64,000 nt of DNA from Tretioscincus oriximinensis (GCA_022410635.1 JAJVDF010000231.1:472039-536038), one strand, 5' to 3'. Counted from the first letter of the stretch, positions 32,100 through 44,262 are shown. Notes: generated from the sequence alone by a model not told the origin. Program-made: numbers and translations.

Positions 32100-32372
32100 A
32101 TTAGAGGGACAGTTTGGTGTAGTGGTTAGAGTGTTGGATTCGCAGCTGGTCGTCTCCGGGTTCGATTCCCCACTCCTCCATGAAAGCCAGCTGGGTGACC
32201 TCGGGCTAGTCACAGTTCTTTGAACTCTCTCAGCCTCACCTACTTCACAGGGTGTCTGTTGTGGAGAAAGCAACAAAAGCTATGTGCGCCACCCTATGGT
32301 TGGCCACCCTGAGACCTTCGGGTATGGGGCGGGATATAAGTGCAAAAAAATAAATAGATAATAAAATAAATT
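32100..32372 (+). repeat. tRNA-derived SINE, family C, best copy
   Basis: A box TGGTGTAGTGG (32115-32125) and B box GGTTCGATTCC (32159-32169) form a canonical Pol III promoter. The body has 'agccagctgggtgacctcgg' and 'cacctacttcacagggtgtc'. The 3' end 'ccaccctgagaccttcgggt' with 'atggggcgggatataag' and an AAATA-type tail is the CR1/L2-group LINE tail seen at 6166 and 9193. Confidence 0.85.
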
Positions 32373-33389
32373 CAACTTTTAAATAGATTATTGACCATGT
32401 CTGGATGCAGCCTACTTTGGGTTGAATAATCTTGGTATTAGAGCTTTATTTGGATTGCTGAGCAAATTAGCACTTGATACATATAAATCACTTGATTTTT
32501 TAATCATTTTTTAAACAGCATTAATTTTAAAAGACAATAAAAATGTGGACGTGATTGAATGCGAGTGTATACAGTTGGTTATTAGGGTGGTGATTTGTTT
32601 TCACAATAGTAATTTAAAAGGTTCTGTTTTATTTAAAAATAACTGACTATTGTTATTTCATTCTAGGAAATGTCAGCACCTGATGATAAGCTCAAGTGTG
32701 TTTTAAGAGAAATATATGCACACACAACCTTACTGGATGTGTGGAAGTAACAACCTTTAATGAATTCCAGCTTCAAACAACTTTGCACAACTGTGAAGTA
32801 TTAGAACTTTCACCAGTGATTTCTTGGGCTTGCAGTGAAAAATGACATCCAATCCCTCATGCTNAAGTGTTATTATGAATCCTGCAGAATTGTGTCTTAG
32901 TTTGTTTTAATCCTATTCATGGTGAAATAAAATATAACAAGAATACATTTGTTCATAGATCTATATGATCACATTGAGGCTACTTCGTTAATCTATTTTG
33001 CTATTTTTGGATATTCCAGATCCCAAAGATTATTTGCCCAGATGTTAAGCTGGTATTCCACATTTTGGTATATCAAACAGTAACACAAAATACTAGATTT
33101 ATATTACAGAATTGTTTCAGGAATACCCACATTATGTTTGGTGAATCAGATATTATTCCAAAATAATTGCAGGGGTTTTTTTACCCTGTCTTGATGCAAC
33201 CTGAGGATTTTTTCTTCTTCTCTCTAACATGCAAGGCCGCTGAAGAGTTTAGCCGGGCTTAAGCAAAGCATAATTGTGATGTCTCATAAAAATCAATTTG
33301 TGGGGCTATAAGCAATGCTTGCCCCAACTTTTCATTTGCCATTAGAATATACAAAATATTTTTTCTAAACTAATAGTACCCNCAGTATT

Positions 33390-33790
33390 CAAGGTTGACT
33401 TACAAGGACCTAAATGTCTTGGGCCCCAAATATTTGAAGGAACATCTCCTCTTGGATGTACCTGCCCACAACCTAAGATTTTATGATGAGGCTCTCTTGA
33501 CATTCTCTTTTCCTTCACTCATCAAGGAGATGTGGACATGTGGGAGGGCCTTCTCTGAGGTAGCCCCCAAGGCATCGAATTCTCTCCCCTATGAGGTGCA
33601 CNAGGCACCTACGCTGTACATTCAGACCCCTGGCGAAGACACATCAGGTCACCTTCACCTTTGGCTGAGCCAAAAAATTCTCCTTGAAGGCACTGTTGTG
33701 TTTTTTAGACAGTTGTATTTTTAAATGACTTTATTTAAAAATAAAGTCCCGAGACAGGGCAGAATATAAATATAAATAAATAAAATAAAT
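33390..33790 (+). repeat. CR1/L2-group LINE 3' end
   Basis: The 33395-33724 peptide begins Thr-Tyr-Lys-Asp-Leu-Asn-Val-Leu-Gly-Pro-Lys-Tyr-Leu-Lys-Glu, continuing where the 28489-28854 fragment ends, so both belong to one family. A degenerate tail box and A-rich end follow ('aaataaataaaataaataaa'). Confidence 0.75.
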
Positions 33791-35135
33791 AAACGCAAAT
33801 ATAACAAAAGGGCATTTAAAAGCTACTTATGATTAGTACTTGCTGTTTAGATTTACTACTTTCATGTGATTTTTGTTTGAAATTCACTTGAAGCTTTGAT
33901 TTTGCTTAACTTGTTTCTCTTTCTCCCTTGCTCCATCACAGCATGCCTCGGCTAACGTACGGAAATGAGACCATGTTGCTTTTTCTTTTTCTGGCAAACC
34001 TCTGTTGCAGACTAACTGAAATGGTTCATCCCAATTATTGCATTCTGTTGCCTGCTTTGATGATCGACAATTAATTCAGGGCAATTGTCATCTGTTTGTG
34101 TCTTTACATTACCTTGCATATACTGTTGATGCTAATTATCCCAGCTTTTACACAAGAAAAAACAACTCAGACCAAGCTATAACCCAAATCCTGTGGCTTT
34201 TGCTTTCATAAGTCCTTCTGCACATCAGATTGCTGTCATTGTTTTCCAAGATATGCCAGGCATGCGAATGTTGTTGCCTCAATGTTGTCTTTCTTACAGG
34301 TCAAATACTGTATTTAATAAGGCTCATTCCACACTTGCCTGTTGGGAATGGTCATTGCAAACCACTCTTGCTGAATTCAAAGAGGACTGCTCCACATTAC
34401 CTATGTGCAGTACAGGTTCATTTCTGCCCCTCCAGTGCAATAGAGCACAAATAAGAAAAGCTGACTTTAATGCTGGATCTAGCTAATCCAATCTACCTTC
34501 TTGCTGTGACTGGGCAACGGGAAAGCATATAGACCAGAAGTAGGCAGGGAAAGCTAGGACAGAACCAAGGTTGTGTTCCCCACTCCACCTCTCCAGCTGT
34601 GGACTTGATTTTAAGAAATTCACAGAAGGTTTGGATCGGGAACAGCTCTGGCTATCTGGAGAATGATAGAGCTGTACGCAATGAGAATGCCAAGTTCTGT
34701 TTTTGTGCAATTTGCATTATATCAGTAACTCACATGTACTGATTATTTCCTTCTTATTCTATTTCTCTCTTTTGTTTCTTATTAGTTACCTAGAAAGTGT
34801 TCCTCTTCATGCCTTCAAACCAAACCCCTCAACTTGATTTTTATTTTATTTTACAATGGATAACGAACTGGAATTCTAAGGCTGTTAGATAAAAAAGAAG
34901 CATAATTCAATTTTTCACCCACTATTGTAGAAGGCTTAGATGTTATATCATGCCACATAAATGTAGGTGCTACCTGAATTATTCCTGGAAAGGTGATCCC
35001 AGAAAAGACAAAAGAGGATTGTTGATTTCTTTCATTTTTGGAAAAGTTACCTTTTGTTTCAAAAACAAGACAAATGATAGAAATTATGTGGAGTGTTTTA
35101 CATTGAATGGGTTGTTTCTCTTCTAATTCTGACAG

Positions 35136-35291
35136 AAAACCAATTCAGATGCAAAACTCCAGCCGTTTCTGACATAGTAATCCTTGTTGATGGATCCTGG
35201 AGTATTGGAAGATTCAACTTCCGGCTTGTGCGCCTTTTCTTAGAGAATCTGGTGGCTGCCTTCAACGTGGGTTCTGAGAAAACAAGAATAG
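35136..35291 (+). CDS. COL14A1: COL14A1 coding exon 5: vWA domain start with MIDAS loop
   Basis: Acceptor 'aattctgacag', donor 'g|gtaacg', 52 codons, phase 1 to 1. It encodes Phe-Arg-Cys-Lys-Thr-Pro, with Cys161 probably forming the domain-closing disulphide with Cys345, and then [14 protein letters not shown]174, Ser176 and Ser178 form the DxSxS metal-ion-dependent adhesion motif. It continues through Phe-Asn-Phe-Arg-Leu-Val-Arg to Glu-Lys-Thr-Arg-Ile. Confidence 0.97.
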
Positions 35292-35617
35292 GTAACGTAA
35301 AAAGAGATTTAAAATCTAATCTACATTGCTGTTTCTGTTTGGGAGAAAGAACTGAAGAGTTACTCCACCTGTACAATAAGTGGAATGTGGAAAAATCTAT
35401 TATATATTTTGTTCTTATCTGTTTATACTTAGTCTAGCCATTTTAAACCCAGTCCAGTTGTTTTTAGTAATCCTTTGTGTATTGTTTTATGTTCTGTTGG
35501 AGAAACGGGAAATCAATGTAGTGTAGGAACATCTCTATCAAGAGTGGTTATAACTACTGTTATAGCTATAAGTTGGGAATATTGTAACTAAATCTTGGGC
35601 TATCGATTACTTCTTAG
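35292..35617 (+). other. COL14A1: COL14A1 intron 5
   Basis: A 326-base intron with no recognisable repeat. Confidence 0.9.
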
Positions 35618-35737
35618 GTCTTGCACAATACAGTGGGGACCCACGAANAGAATGGCATCTGAATTCCTACACTACAAAGGATGCTGTGTTAGATGCTGTG
35701 CGTAANCTACCATACAAGGGTGGAAACACTTTAACAG
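35618..35737 (+). CDS. COL14A1: COL14A1 coding exon 6: vWA middle
   Basis: Acceptor 'acttcttag', donor 'g|gtaaga', 40 codons. It encodes Gly-Leu-Ala-Gln-Tyr-Ser-Gly-Asp-Pro-Arg, then Glu-Trp-His-Leu-Asn, and ends Tyr-Lys-Gly-Gly-Asn-Thr-Leu-Thr; Thr245 is the likely MIDAS threonine. Two codons contain an ambiguous base: ANA at 35647-35649 and AAN at 35704-35706. Neither can be a stop. Confidence 0.96.
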
Positions 35738-37587
35738 GTAAGATGTGATTTTTGTATGGTTGACTTTAAGATGTATATTGCTTCTAATTCACCCATACTA
35801 ATAGATATTTCTAATTATTAAGGCATATCTCATTAGCAATACTAATGAAAATGGACTCATTTCTAATCAAGGCAGACTTGTGTTCAGCTATCCCATTTAG
35901 GTGGTCATCCAGTGTGCATTTGAAAACCTTCAGTAGTAGGGTATCCTCTATTGAATAAAACGTATTATTTCATTCATAATGACTTGAACCTCTCATTTCA
36001 CTCCACTGGACCTCCACTTCTCACTGTTTCGTGTCACAATCCTTTGGATATTTTTAAACTTTCTCTGCATGATATGAAATATATTTAGCATTTTCAGCTG
36101 TTCCTCCTAGAACTTTTGAAACATCTTGCCATCTAGAAAGGCTTCCTCAGCAATACATTGTATTCCATGTATGATCTGTCATGGGAAATCATTTTATCTG
36201 AAGAAGTAGATTTATCTACAAACGTTCATGCTACCTACCTTTTTCTGGTTAGTCTCTAAGATTAGTCTGTAGGATTATTCTCTCGGGTTGATCCCAATGA
36301 CCCTGGAGGTCCCTTCCAGTTCTAAGATTCTAAGATGCTACAATATCTCCTTGCTATATATTCAAATCTTATTGAGATGATCAAAATGACCAGCTAGAAT
36401 AGGATATTGATGGGTCTGTTTTAATAAGCTTATCAGCAGTCTAACAGGTGTTAGACTGGCTTAGGAGTTACACAGAAGAATGCACAACATTTAATCACTA
36501 AAATGGCTCTTCCTAAGGTTCTGCGGCTAGGAATTAAGTTGTCATCTGAGAACCAAGAAAATGATGCCAAGTGTGTGATCTTGAGACCAAGGGATCTGTC
36601 CTGGAACAGTCTTTCAAACGCAGAAAGCTTATCAGAAATAATGAATGCAGTCCTGCCATTCAAGGCTGGCCCAGTCATGCTGGACTGAACTGTCAAGTTA
36701 AATGAAAAAACGGCTGCAGATCTTTTTCAGTTCTACTGGGTAGAGCCAGGTCTCTTCTATTCCTTTAACAAAAAAACCAACAACAACAACTATAATCTAA
36801 GATGTAAGATTATATCCCAAATTTGTTTAGGCTGATTACACCTCATCCAAAGGTGGCAATCTCTTATCTATTTTCAAATATTGTTGTTTTGATGTGTTAA
36901 TTTGGTTTTTATTGCTAACCGCCCTGTAATCTTTGGCTATAGGGCGGTCAAGAAATAAGTAGATAAATAAAATAATACAAACATTCATAAAATTGAGAAT
37001 ATTGCAAAGTTAAAACAGTAGGTTTAAATAAATTCATTCTTATAATTCCTCAAATGAATTAATACTCATACTCCCATTCCACTTTAACTAATTTGCATCC
37101 CTCAAATTGTCACAATCGCCGTTCTATGGGACGGAAATGGACACAATTATTGTCCATCAACTGGAAAGCACACTATTAGTTAGGATGCCCTCACTTCCTT
37201 CATTCTGCACATTGATAATGTGATATAATTAACAAAATAAACAACAAATAAACAAACAACCTGTTATGTGTTCAGCTATGTAATGGCTGAACCCGAGTGA
37301 CAGGCGGAACAGTGGCAGTATTAGCAGTGGCGGTCGGCTGGGGTATCATGAAGGCAACACAATGGNGGTGGGGGGTGGGGTAGAAGGCTGCTCCATTAAC
37401 GGGCTTTGGAATGGCCATCCTCTACTAGTATTCTTAATAATATTTAATATTATAATATTTTGGTCATTTTTATTAGTTTCCCATTATCCTTGACTGCCCG
37501 AGAATGTAAGTTTAATGTCCATTGACATCAGTTAGTTTTATATCTCCTATGTTTTACTACAGTTAACCTTCCTTTTCTTGAAAACAG
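35738..37587 (+). other. COL14A1: COL14A1 intron 6
   Basis: Contains a partial Penelope-like end near 36198-36262 ('gaagaagtagatttatctac', 'ggttagtctctaag'), a CR1 3' box near 36301-36335 ('ggaggtcccttccagttcta') and a LINE tail (36850-36970). The stretches 35738-36190, 36340-36849 and 36971-37587 show nothing else. Confidence 0.8.
36850..36970 (+). repeat. CR1/L2-group LINE 3' tail
   Basis: 'aaccgccctgtaatctttgg' and 'ctatagggcggtcaag' followed by 'aaataagtagataaataaaa' make the conserved stem-like tail box and A-rich end. Confidence 0.65.
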
Positions 37588-37752
37588 GCCTTGCGTTGAC
37601 TTTCATTTTGGAAAACAACTTCAAGCCTGAAGCAGGGGCAAGAACTGGTGTCCCCAAAATTGGCATCCTGATCACAGATGGGAAATCCCAAGATGATGTC
37701 ATCCCACCAGCCAAAAACCTGAAAGATGCTGGCATTGAACTGTTTGCTATTG
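37588..37752 (+). CDS. COL14A1: COL14A1 coding exon 7: vWA, third metal ligand
   Basis: Acceptor 'tgaaaacag', donor 'g|gtgtgt', 55 codons. It encodes [10 protein letters not shown], then [12 protein letters not shown], then [11 protein letters not shown], where Asp278 completes the MIDAS, and ends Glu-Leu-Phe-Ala-Ile. All MIDAS ligands are present, so the domain should bind a divalent cation. Confidence 0.97.
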
Positions 37753-37926
37753 GTGTGTATTTTATGGGATGTCCCATAAAGATTTTTCTTTCTTTCTGGC
37801 TATGCACTTTGTAAAAGCATGTTGCAAGGCTCTTTGTGTAAATTAAGCCACTAGAAGTGAAAATTTCTCATAATAGCTAGGAATCCTCAAGCTTCCTTAC
37901 CAAACTTATGCTTTCTTCCACGTCAG
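37753..37926 (+). other. COL14A1: COL14A1 intron 7
   Basis: A 174-base intron without features. Confidence 0.9.
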
Positions 37927-38088
37927 GTGTAAAGAATGCCGATGAGAATGAACTGAAAGAGATTGCNTCTGAACCAGACAGCACCCACGTCTACAATGTG
38001 GCTGACTTCAGCTTCATGAACTCTATTGTGGAAGGACTTACCAAAACAGTGTGTTCTAGAGTTGAAGAACAGGAAAAAGAAATCAAAG
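37927..38088 (+). CDS. COL14A1: COL14A1 coding exon 8: vWA C-terminal part
   Basis: Acceptor 'ttccacgtcag', donor 'g|gtaggc', 54 codons. It encodes Val-Lys-Asn-Ala-Asp-Glu-Asn-Glu-Leu, then [10 protein letters not shown], and ends with Cys345-Ser-Arg-Val-Glu-Glu-Gln-Glu-Lys-Glu. One codon is GCN, which is alanine whatever the base. Confidence 0.97.
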
Positions 38089-38204
38089 GTAGGCAAGAAA
38101 ATCAGGTGCTTCCCATTGCTCGTACGAAGATCATGAAGGAGGAAGATTGGTTACCATGTGGAGTTATTTTAATAGTTGAATTTTGTCTTTTGCAATTGGG
38201 TTAG
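38089..38204 (+). other. COL14A1: COL14A1 intron 8
   Basis: At 116 bases, the shortest intron here. Confidence 0.9.
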
Positions 38205-38356
38205 GAGCATTGGTGGCTACCCTGGGGGCTCCAGCAGATTTAGTGACATCTGAAGTGACTGCTCGAGGGTTCCGTGTGAGCTGGACTCATGCACCAGGCC
38301 CAGTGGAAAAATACAGAGTGGTCTACTATCCCACAAAAGGAGGACAACCAGAGGAG
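38205..38356 (+). CDS. COL14A1: COL14A1 coding exon 9: FN3-2, first half
   Basis: Acceptor 'aattgggttag', donor 'gag|gtaact'; enters in phase 1 and leaves in phase 0. It encodes [13 protein letters not shown], then Val-Ser-Trp-Thr-His-Ala-Pro-Gly with the FN3 tryptophan, then Glu-Lys-Tyr-Arg-Val-Val-Tyr-Tyr-Pro. Confidence 0.96.
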
Positions 38357-38901
38357 GTAACTGGAAGAGCAAACGATTTGTGATCTAAAATGAAGAAATG
38401 TGGATAAAAGTAGTTGTCTAAGAAGGAGGTAACCTTTGTCAGTAAGGGAGAAGTGGGAGGGGAGATGGGCCATGAAAACTGCTGATGAAAAATGTATGAA
38501 GATACAAAAATGTGTGCTCCTTGGGGATGATAATAGTTTATCATAAACATCTGAGTTCCTCAGTGTGTGTCATTCTACTTCTCCCCAACCACTAGCATAT
38601 CCATAGGCATATCAAAAACATAAGATGTTTACACTATACGTTCTATTCCATAAAGTATAAAATATAATAATTATATACAGATTAGGTCCAGTTTACTCAC
38701 AGATATAGAATGCCTCAATTATGAACTGATGTTAAAGATCTTAAGGGAAGCTGTGCTGGAATAGGTAGACTATTATAGGAATTACGTACCAACTGTACAT
38801 GTCCTTTTATAACAATGTTCTTGTTTCTCCCTTTTCTGAAGCAATGAAAACCACATTTTCAAGAGAAAGCCTGTTACACTTTAATTACTCTTGTCCAACA
38901 G
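38357..38901 (+). other. COL14A1: COL14A1 intron 9
   Basis: 545 bases, AT-rich, with no repeat recognised. Confidence 0.9.
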
Positions 38902-39031
38902 GTGGTAGTGGATGGAAGTGTTTCAACAGCAGTGTTGAAAAACCTGATGTCTATGACTGAATACCAGATTGCTGTGTTTGCCATCTATGTTAGCTCGGCC
39001 AGTGAGGGCCTTCGGGGTACTGAAACCACAC
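38902..39031 (+). CDS. COL14A1: COL14A1 coding exon 10: FN3-2, second half
   Basis: Acceptor 'gtccaacag', donor 'c|gtaagt'; phase 0 to 1. It encodes Val-Val-Val-Asp-Gly-Ser-Val-Ser-Thr, then [15 protein letters not shown], ending Glu-Gly-Leu-Arg-Gly-Thr-Glu-Thr-Thr. Confidence 0.97.
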
Positions 39032-40451
39032 GTAAGTAACGGGGCAAATCACCAGATATTCTAAATGTCATTATGAGTTGTTCTGTTGGTTTTATGATGA
39101 ATGATATGTAAGCTTTTATACAGATTTCAAGAAATTATGCTGAGTTCACAAATTTGATTCATACCCCATGCATTATGTAGGGGAGGTCCTGAAAGTAAAA
39201 TAAGTCTCTTTTTTCAATTTTCTAAATCTAACCAAAGAACAAACTCTGCCAGAGAAAATGAAGGAGAAAATGATTCATGTCTGTTCCTTATACCCCCTCC
39301 ACACCACGAATTAAAAACCTCTATTGCATTAATATGTGAAATCATCTGATCCCAAGCCTGAGCATCCATATTTTAAACTTTTCACAAAGAAANCAGAAAG
39401 CCTTGCAAACCAGCTGACTAAATGAGGAAGTGAAGTTTTGAGACATGCTCAGTAGGCATTTTGCTTCTANCCATACTGTTAACTACCAAGGAAGTAGATT
39501 GCAATGAAAATGTCATTGCCTTGTCTCTCTTCACGTGAGATTTACTACCTTCTCACATTAAGAAAGAGACACACGGAGGCTTTAAAGTATTTCAGGACTT
39601 TTTGCTGAGATGTTAGGAAAAAATCAGCTGATTACAGATGCTCACATCTTTATTGCTGATGCCTTGTGATGCATTTTGAAATCTCCATTAGCACCATGGG
39701 ATAAAGCAGTCTGGAAGTTGGAACATCATGTTAAGAATGTCGTAGGAAACTGCCATATGCACACACCCTTAGTCCATGTTCCGCAGCTCTAAACTGGTGA
39801 CGACACTGCTAGCTAACTGTTCTTGATTAATCTAGAATCACTCCATTGCTACTAATTGATTCTTACTGTATNAGTGAAGCAACAGAAAAGCTGCCTAGTT
39901 TGGATGTAGTTATTGTTCAGAAGGAAGGAATTAACTAATCCTAGGACTCTTCAGCACCTATCTTTACTCCAGTGGTGGGGGTCGCTTCCTTCAGTGCCTT
40001 GCCTTTTGCACGGTGAGGAATGGAGAAGCAATGCCCTCTGCTCATTCAACTTAGACAAAGCCTGATAAAGACTAGGAGACTCCAAATGGCTGCCTATTTC
40101 AACATACAGGTAGACCTTTTCTAAAGCCTACATTTCTACAGTCTGATTTATCAGCTTTGCTAAACACACTGCAGAAATGAGTGGGTGCAGCACACACACC
40201 TTAAATGTTGTCCCTGGTTAGTGGAGGATCCATTTTAGCAGGGCACCAAATTGTGCCACTGAAATTGGTCCCCCAGGTATTTTGACATCATGACTGCAGG
40301 ACAGCCTTCCAAATGTGAACAATCATGTTCGAAGGGGGGAGGTATAGATCAGGGATGAACCACTTCAGCCGATTCAGATCAGGAGGGAACCACTTCAGCT
40401 GATACAGTTTTACTGGAGTAATTCACTTCAAGGTAATCATGGAAACAGCCC

Positions 40452-43055
40452 AATCTCGACCCAGGAAGTTGATAAAGCTATATCACATCTCAAACTGGGC
40501 AAGGCCCCTGGAACGGATGGTTTTACAGTCTCGTTCTATAGGCTCTTTAGGGAGGAATTGCTTCCACATATGGTAACATTATTTAACGCAGTACTTCTCC
40601 ATCAGGATACTCCCAGTTTCTGGAGGGAAACAGAGATTGTCCCGATATTTAAAGCGGGAAGAGACCCGACCAATACAGAATCATACAGGCCGATNGCACT
40701 TATGAACACAGACTATAAAATTTTCACTACCATACTTGCAATGAGATTAGAGAGAATATTACCAAGAATAATCTCGGAAGATCAATTCNGTTTCATTAAA
40801 GGAAGACAAATTTCAGATCCTATTAGAACTGCCATTAACATTGTAAATCACGCACAACGAAATAAACAACCCGTAGCTTTATTAAAACTGGATGTTTACA
40901 AAGCGTTTGATTCAGTCAACCATATATACATACAAAACATTTGTTCAAAATATAATATGGGGGAAAATTTTGTTAAGACCATCAAAAGCTTGTATTCCAA
41001 CAATAAAGCAAGAGTTAGGCTAAATCAAGGTGTATCTCGATTCGAGGAGATTCGAAGCGGAGTAAAACNGGGATGCCCNCTTTCCCCNCTTATTTTTATA
41101 TTGGCTATAGAATTATTAGCAGAAACAATAAGAGATGNTGTCAATATTAGTGGTNNTAGAGTTGCATNGGACGAGATTAAAATACAAATGTATGNGGATG
41201 ATGCATTAATCATTACCAAAAATCCTAANACAGACATCNTGAGGATAAAGACACATACGGATAAATTCGAGAAATTATCTGGACTTAAGATCAATGTCAC
41301 CAAATCTGAATTATTAACGATAAACATTCCTAGNGAAGATNGTAATNGNATAAAACATGAAACNGGATTAAANGTCAAGCTTAAAAAAATAAAATACCTG
41401 GGAGTATGGATCCCAAAAAATCTCAACAAAATAATCGATATAAATTATAAACCAATATGGAANAAGATTAAGAACAAGCTTAATCAATGGAAAAACAAAC
41501 AATGGAATCTTTCAACTAAAATCAGAGCATACAATANGATGATTCTTCCTAAATTTTTGTTTCTCTTTCAAACCGTACCTATCACTATACCTAATAATCA
41601 AATTAAACTTTGGGAAAGAGAGATAAAACTATGNGTACTGAATGGTAAACTAAATAGAATTTCAAATTTGACTCTATATTCACCAAAGAAGAAGACTGGG
41701 TGGGGGCTCCCTTCGCTTAAATTATATTTTGACACCTTTCAACTCCACAAATTTTTTCAAATGGAACATCTAAGGATGAGAAAATCAGTAAGAATCGAGC
41801 TAGCGATGAATAAACTTAAAAATCTATCTATACTTTATCCCTCATATAATAGAGGCACCACGAAACAATGGCTACTCCCAATATTAGCATGCTACAAGAT
41901 CTGGAAAGCTAATGAAAAATTAATAACAAATAATTGGAGACAACTTNCCTCAATAACAGCCCTAAATTCTACAGGGCAGGAAGCTCTGCATAANTACCTG
42001 GAATTGTTAAGATCACAAGAGCTCTTAAGAATTAGAGATTTAATTGATAATGAAGGACACATAATAAACTGGGATAGAATAAGAAGAATCACTACTCAAG
42101 AAGGCCAGAGATTCTGNCTCCAATATTACGCTATTGCAAACATTATTAATGATCATCAATTAAAATTAAGTATGGTGGGAACACCTAAAATGGAAAAGGT
42201 GATAAACGGGGTTNTAAAGGGAGAGAAGAAACTGANAAAAGAAATTTACAGTTTGTTGATAATNAGCAAATACGATAANAGCACTAAACTGATAGAATAC
42301 TGGAATAATGAGCTCCCAAACATGAGAAACAAATGGGCAGAATGGCTGTTAAGATTCCAAAGTTATAAAGATAACAAAATACGAGAAACAGAATTAAAAA
42401 GATTCACCAAATGGTATAGGACCCCAACACAAATAGACCATATGGCCAGGGTATCCCCACAATGTTGGCACGGCTGCGTGGTGAGAGGAACATACCTACA
42501 CATGTGGGCAANCTGTCCGGCTGTAAAACAGTTTCGCCAACTTATCGGCACGCAGGTTTTGGAGATTACAAATATTAAATTAGTCGATTCTGAAGAGTGC
42601 TGGTTATTTGGGGTATTAGACTCTTTAACAATAACAATGGAAGATAGAATGTTTATTGAGAGTGCAATCTTGGCGGGGCACCTGGTGTTAGTAAGGGGCT
42701 GGAAAGACCAGAGAATATGGAACCTCACACTCTGGTGGGACAACATAATAGAATTTTTACTATTTGACGTTCTACGGGAACAACGACTTCAAACTTTAGA
42801 ACTCCAACCAACTATACAATGGACTACAAAATGGGGAAAACTCATTGCCTTTGTGAATTCCAGAGACTCAAACAGATTGCTTAATGAAACTTTCCAAATG
42901 ATCCAGGAACAAAGACTAATAATATGAATAATTACTGTTCCAGTGGTGGTGGGGGGATGGGGATAGGTTTTCTTTTTTTTTCTTTTTTTTTTATTCACTG
43001 TATCTTTGTGGAAGATGTGTGTTTTTGTTCAAAATAAAAATAAAAATAAAAAAAA
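40452..43055 (+). mobile_element. 5'-truncated L1-like LINE with target duplication
   Basis: The element lacks the ORF1 and endonuclease regions, begins within the pre-RT part of ORF2 and ends in a short 3'UTR with an (AAAAT)n/A tail at 43030-43055. The flanks GAAACAGCCC (40442-40451) and GAAACAGTCC (43056-43065) match 9 of 10, a normal TPRT target duplication. The open frame and the near-absence of decay suggest a recent insertion, although roughly 30 positions in the coding part are N. Confidence 0.85.
40453..42927 (+). pseudogene. L1-type ORF2 fragment: reverse transcriptase and C-terminal domain
   Basis: One frame is open for 824 codons with no stop. The first residues read Thr-Gln-Glu-Val-Asp-Lys-Ala-Ile, then Leu-Lys-Leu-Gly-Lys-Ala-Pro-Gly-Thr-Asp-Gly, the entry to the LINE RT domain. 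Counting from 40558: Ser-Tyr-Arg-Pro near 42, Leu-Asp-Val-Tyr-Lys-Ala-Phe-Asp (RT motif A) at 111-118, motif B near 157-180 and Tyr-X-Asp-Asp (motif C, one base unread) at 212-215. A C-terminal Cys/His segment (Ser-Pro-Gln-Cys-Trp-His-Gly-Cys...Cys-Pro-Ala-Val) matches the L1 ORF2 tail. Because the endonuclease is missing, the copy is not autonomous. L1 clade is preferred; Tx1-type is the alternative. Confidence 0.85.
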
Positions 43056-43864
43056 GAAACAGTCCTGATATAGAAANTTGTTTATTTAATTTATGTGTCC
43101 AAGTTTTTTTGTATTGGTCAGTTTTCACATTTTGAAGGCATCTTTTTAAGGTGTTTGTGGCTGATATATTCCTATTTGTGAGCCAAATGTTCCTTTTTGT
43201 AAAGCATTACTCAATTATGCCACCAGTATTAGAGGAATATAGCCCTTCGTTTGCCTCTCTTGGTATAAATCCATGATGAATCTTTCAGTTGGTCAAGAGC
43301 TGATGAAATGTTCCCTCTTTGGTTCTAGTGGCAGCTCATTGCCATACATCAAATTATAAGTCTCAAACTTTGATTACTTGAGGGGGAATCATATTATTAT
43401 TATTTATTCCAAAATAGCAACAAGTAGCAACAAATATACCTGAGGTCTGTTTATTCAGATTTTCCAACAAGTCTGGATTTCTCTATAGAGAAATTATACA
43501 AAGGAAACACATTTACATAGTCATTTCTCTTGCAAAGTTTTAGTCTTCCCAACTCCAATTTGCATTAAGTAGTTTTGAATCTAAATATTCATCAAGCATC
43601 CTCTCAGAAGGTTTATGTACAATTAAACCGTGCTCAAAACTTACCTTTGAACTCTTGAAAATTCTTTCCCTGTGGTATAGCTGGAGGGTAAGCGATTAAA
43701 GGATCTATTCCTTGGTACAATATTATTTATTAACTAGACACACTGCATGAATCACACAGTGTTGCAGGAAGGGCAAGAACAAGGTATAGTTGTAAGCTTT
43801 TAGGACCATTTAAATGAACATGGAAAGAATATGAATAACTTAGGCTCCGTTTATATGGATGATC

Positions 43865-44262
43865 ATGGCCATGTCTAGTTTCATTATTTATTTAAATCCA
43901 GAAAAACATGTTCTCAATTCTGCCTCATCTATCTTCAATTTAACATTGTTTTGTTACATTGCCTTGCATTCTTGTCACATGACTACCACCGTACGTCATT
44001 GCTGTGCTTGCCTTACTATAATTTGCAAACTGAGAGGCAATGAACTTTTTCATCTAGCCTCAAAATCTCATGAGAATTTACCATATTCTCATTACTGAAT
44101 GCCCTACAAAGGCTTTTTTTTTGGATTTGAGAAACGTCCACTGTGGAATTGGACAAAGAGCAGTGACTAGAAAATCCGGACTTTTTTAGTGAATGGATTG
44201 TTGAATTCTTGATGTGGGGGGGAGAGAGATTCTACGTGATGTTGCTTCGTGATGATGCANCC
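43865..44262. repeat. Dispersed repeat, family F, copy 2
   Basis: Same-orientation match to 7615-8025, including the 'cattgctgtgcttgccttac' and 'aatgaacttttt' blocks and the 'tttttagtgaatggattg' end. No terminal repeats were found. Confidence 0.6.

Larger units (their letters stand above)
19942..35135 (+). other. COL14A1: COL14A1 intron 4
   Basis: At 15.2 kb, the largest intron here and the most repeat-dense stretch; elements are listed separately. Unassigned: 19942-20214, 21314-22227, 22503-22808, 23560-23893, 23968-24816 (pyrimidine-rich at 24335-24475), 25026-27058 (GA-rich tract 25628-25672, C tract near 26803-26817), 27330-27599, 29115-29408, 30900-31283, 31465-32099, 32373-33389 and 33791-35135. 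I see no exon with family similarity in these stretches. Confidence 0.85.

Noticed and set aside
32100..32372. Possible functional tRNA gene
   Set aside because: The A and B boxes are good, but the cloverleaf cannot be completed and the LINE-type tail shows it is a SINE.
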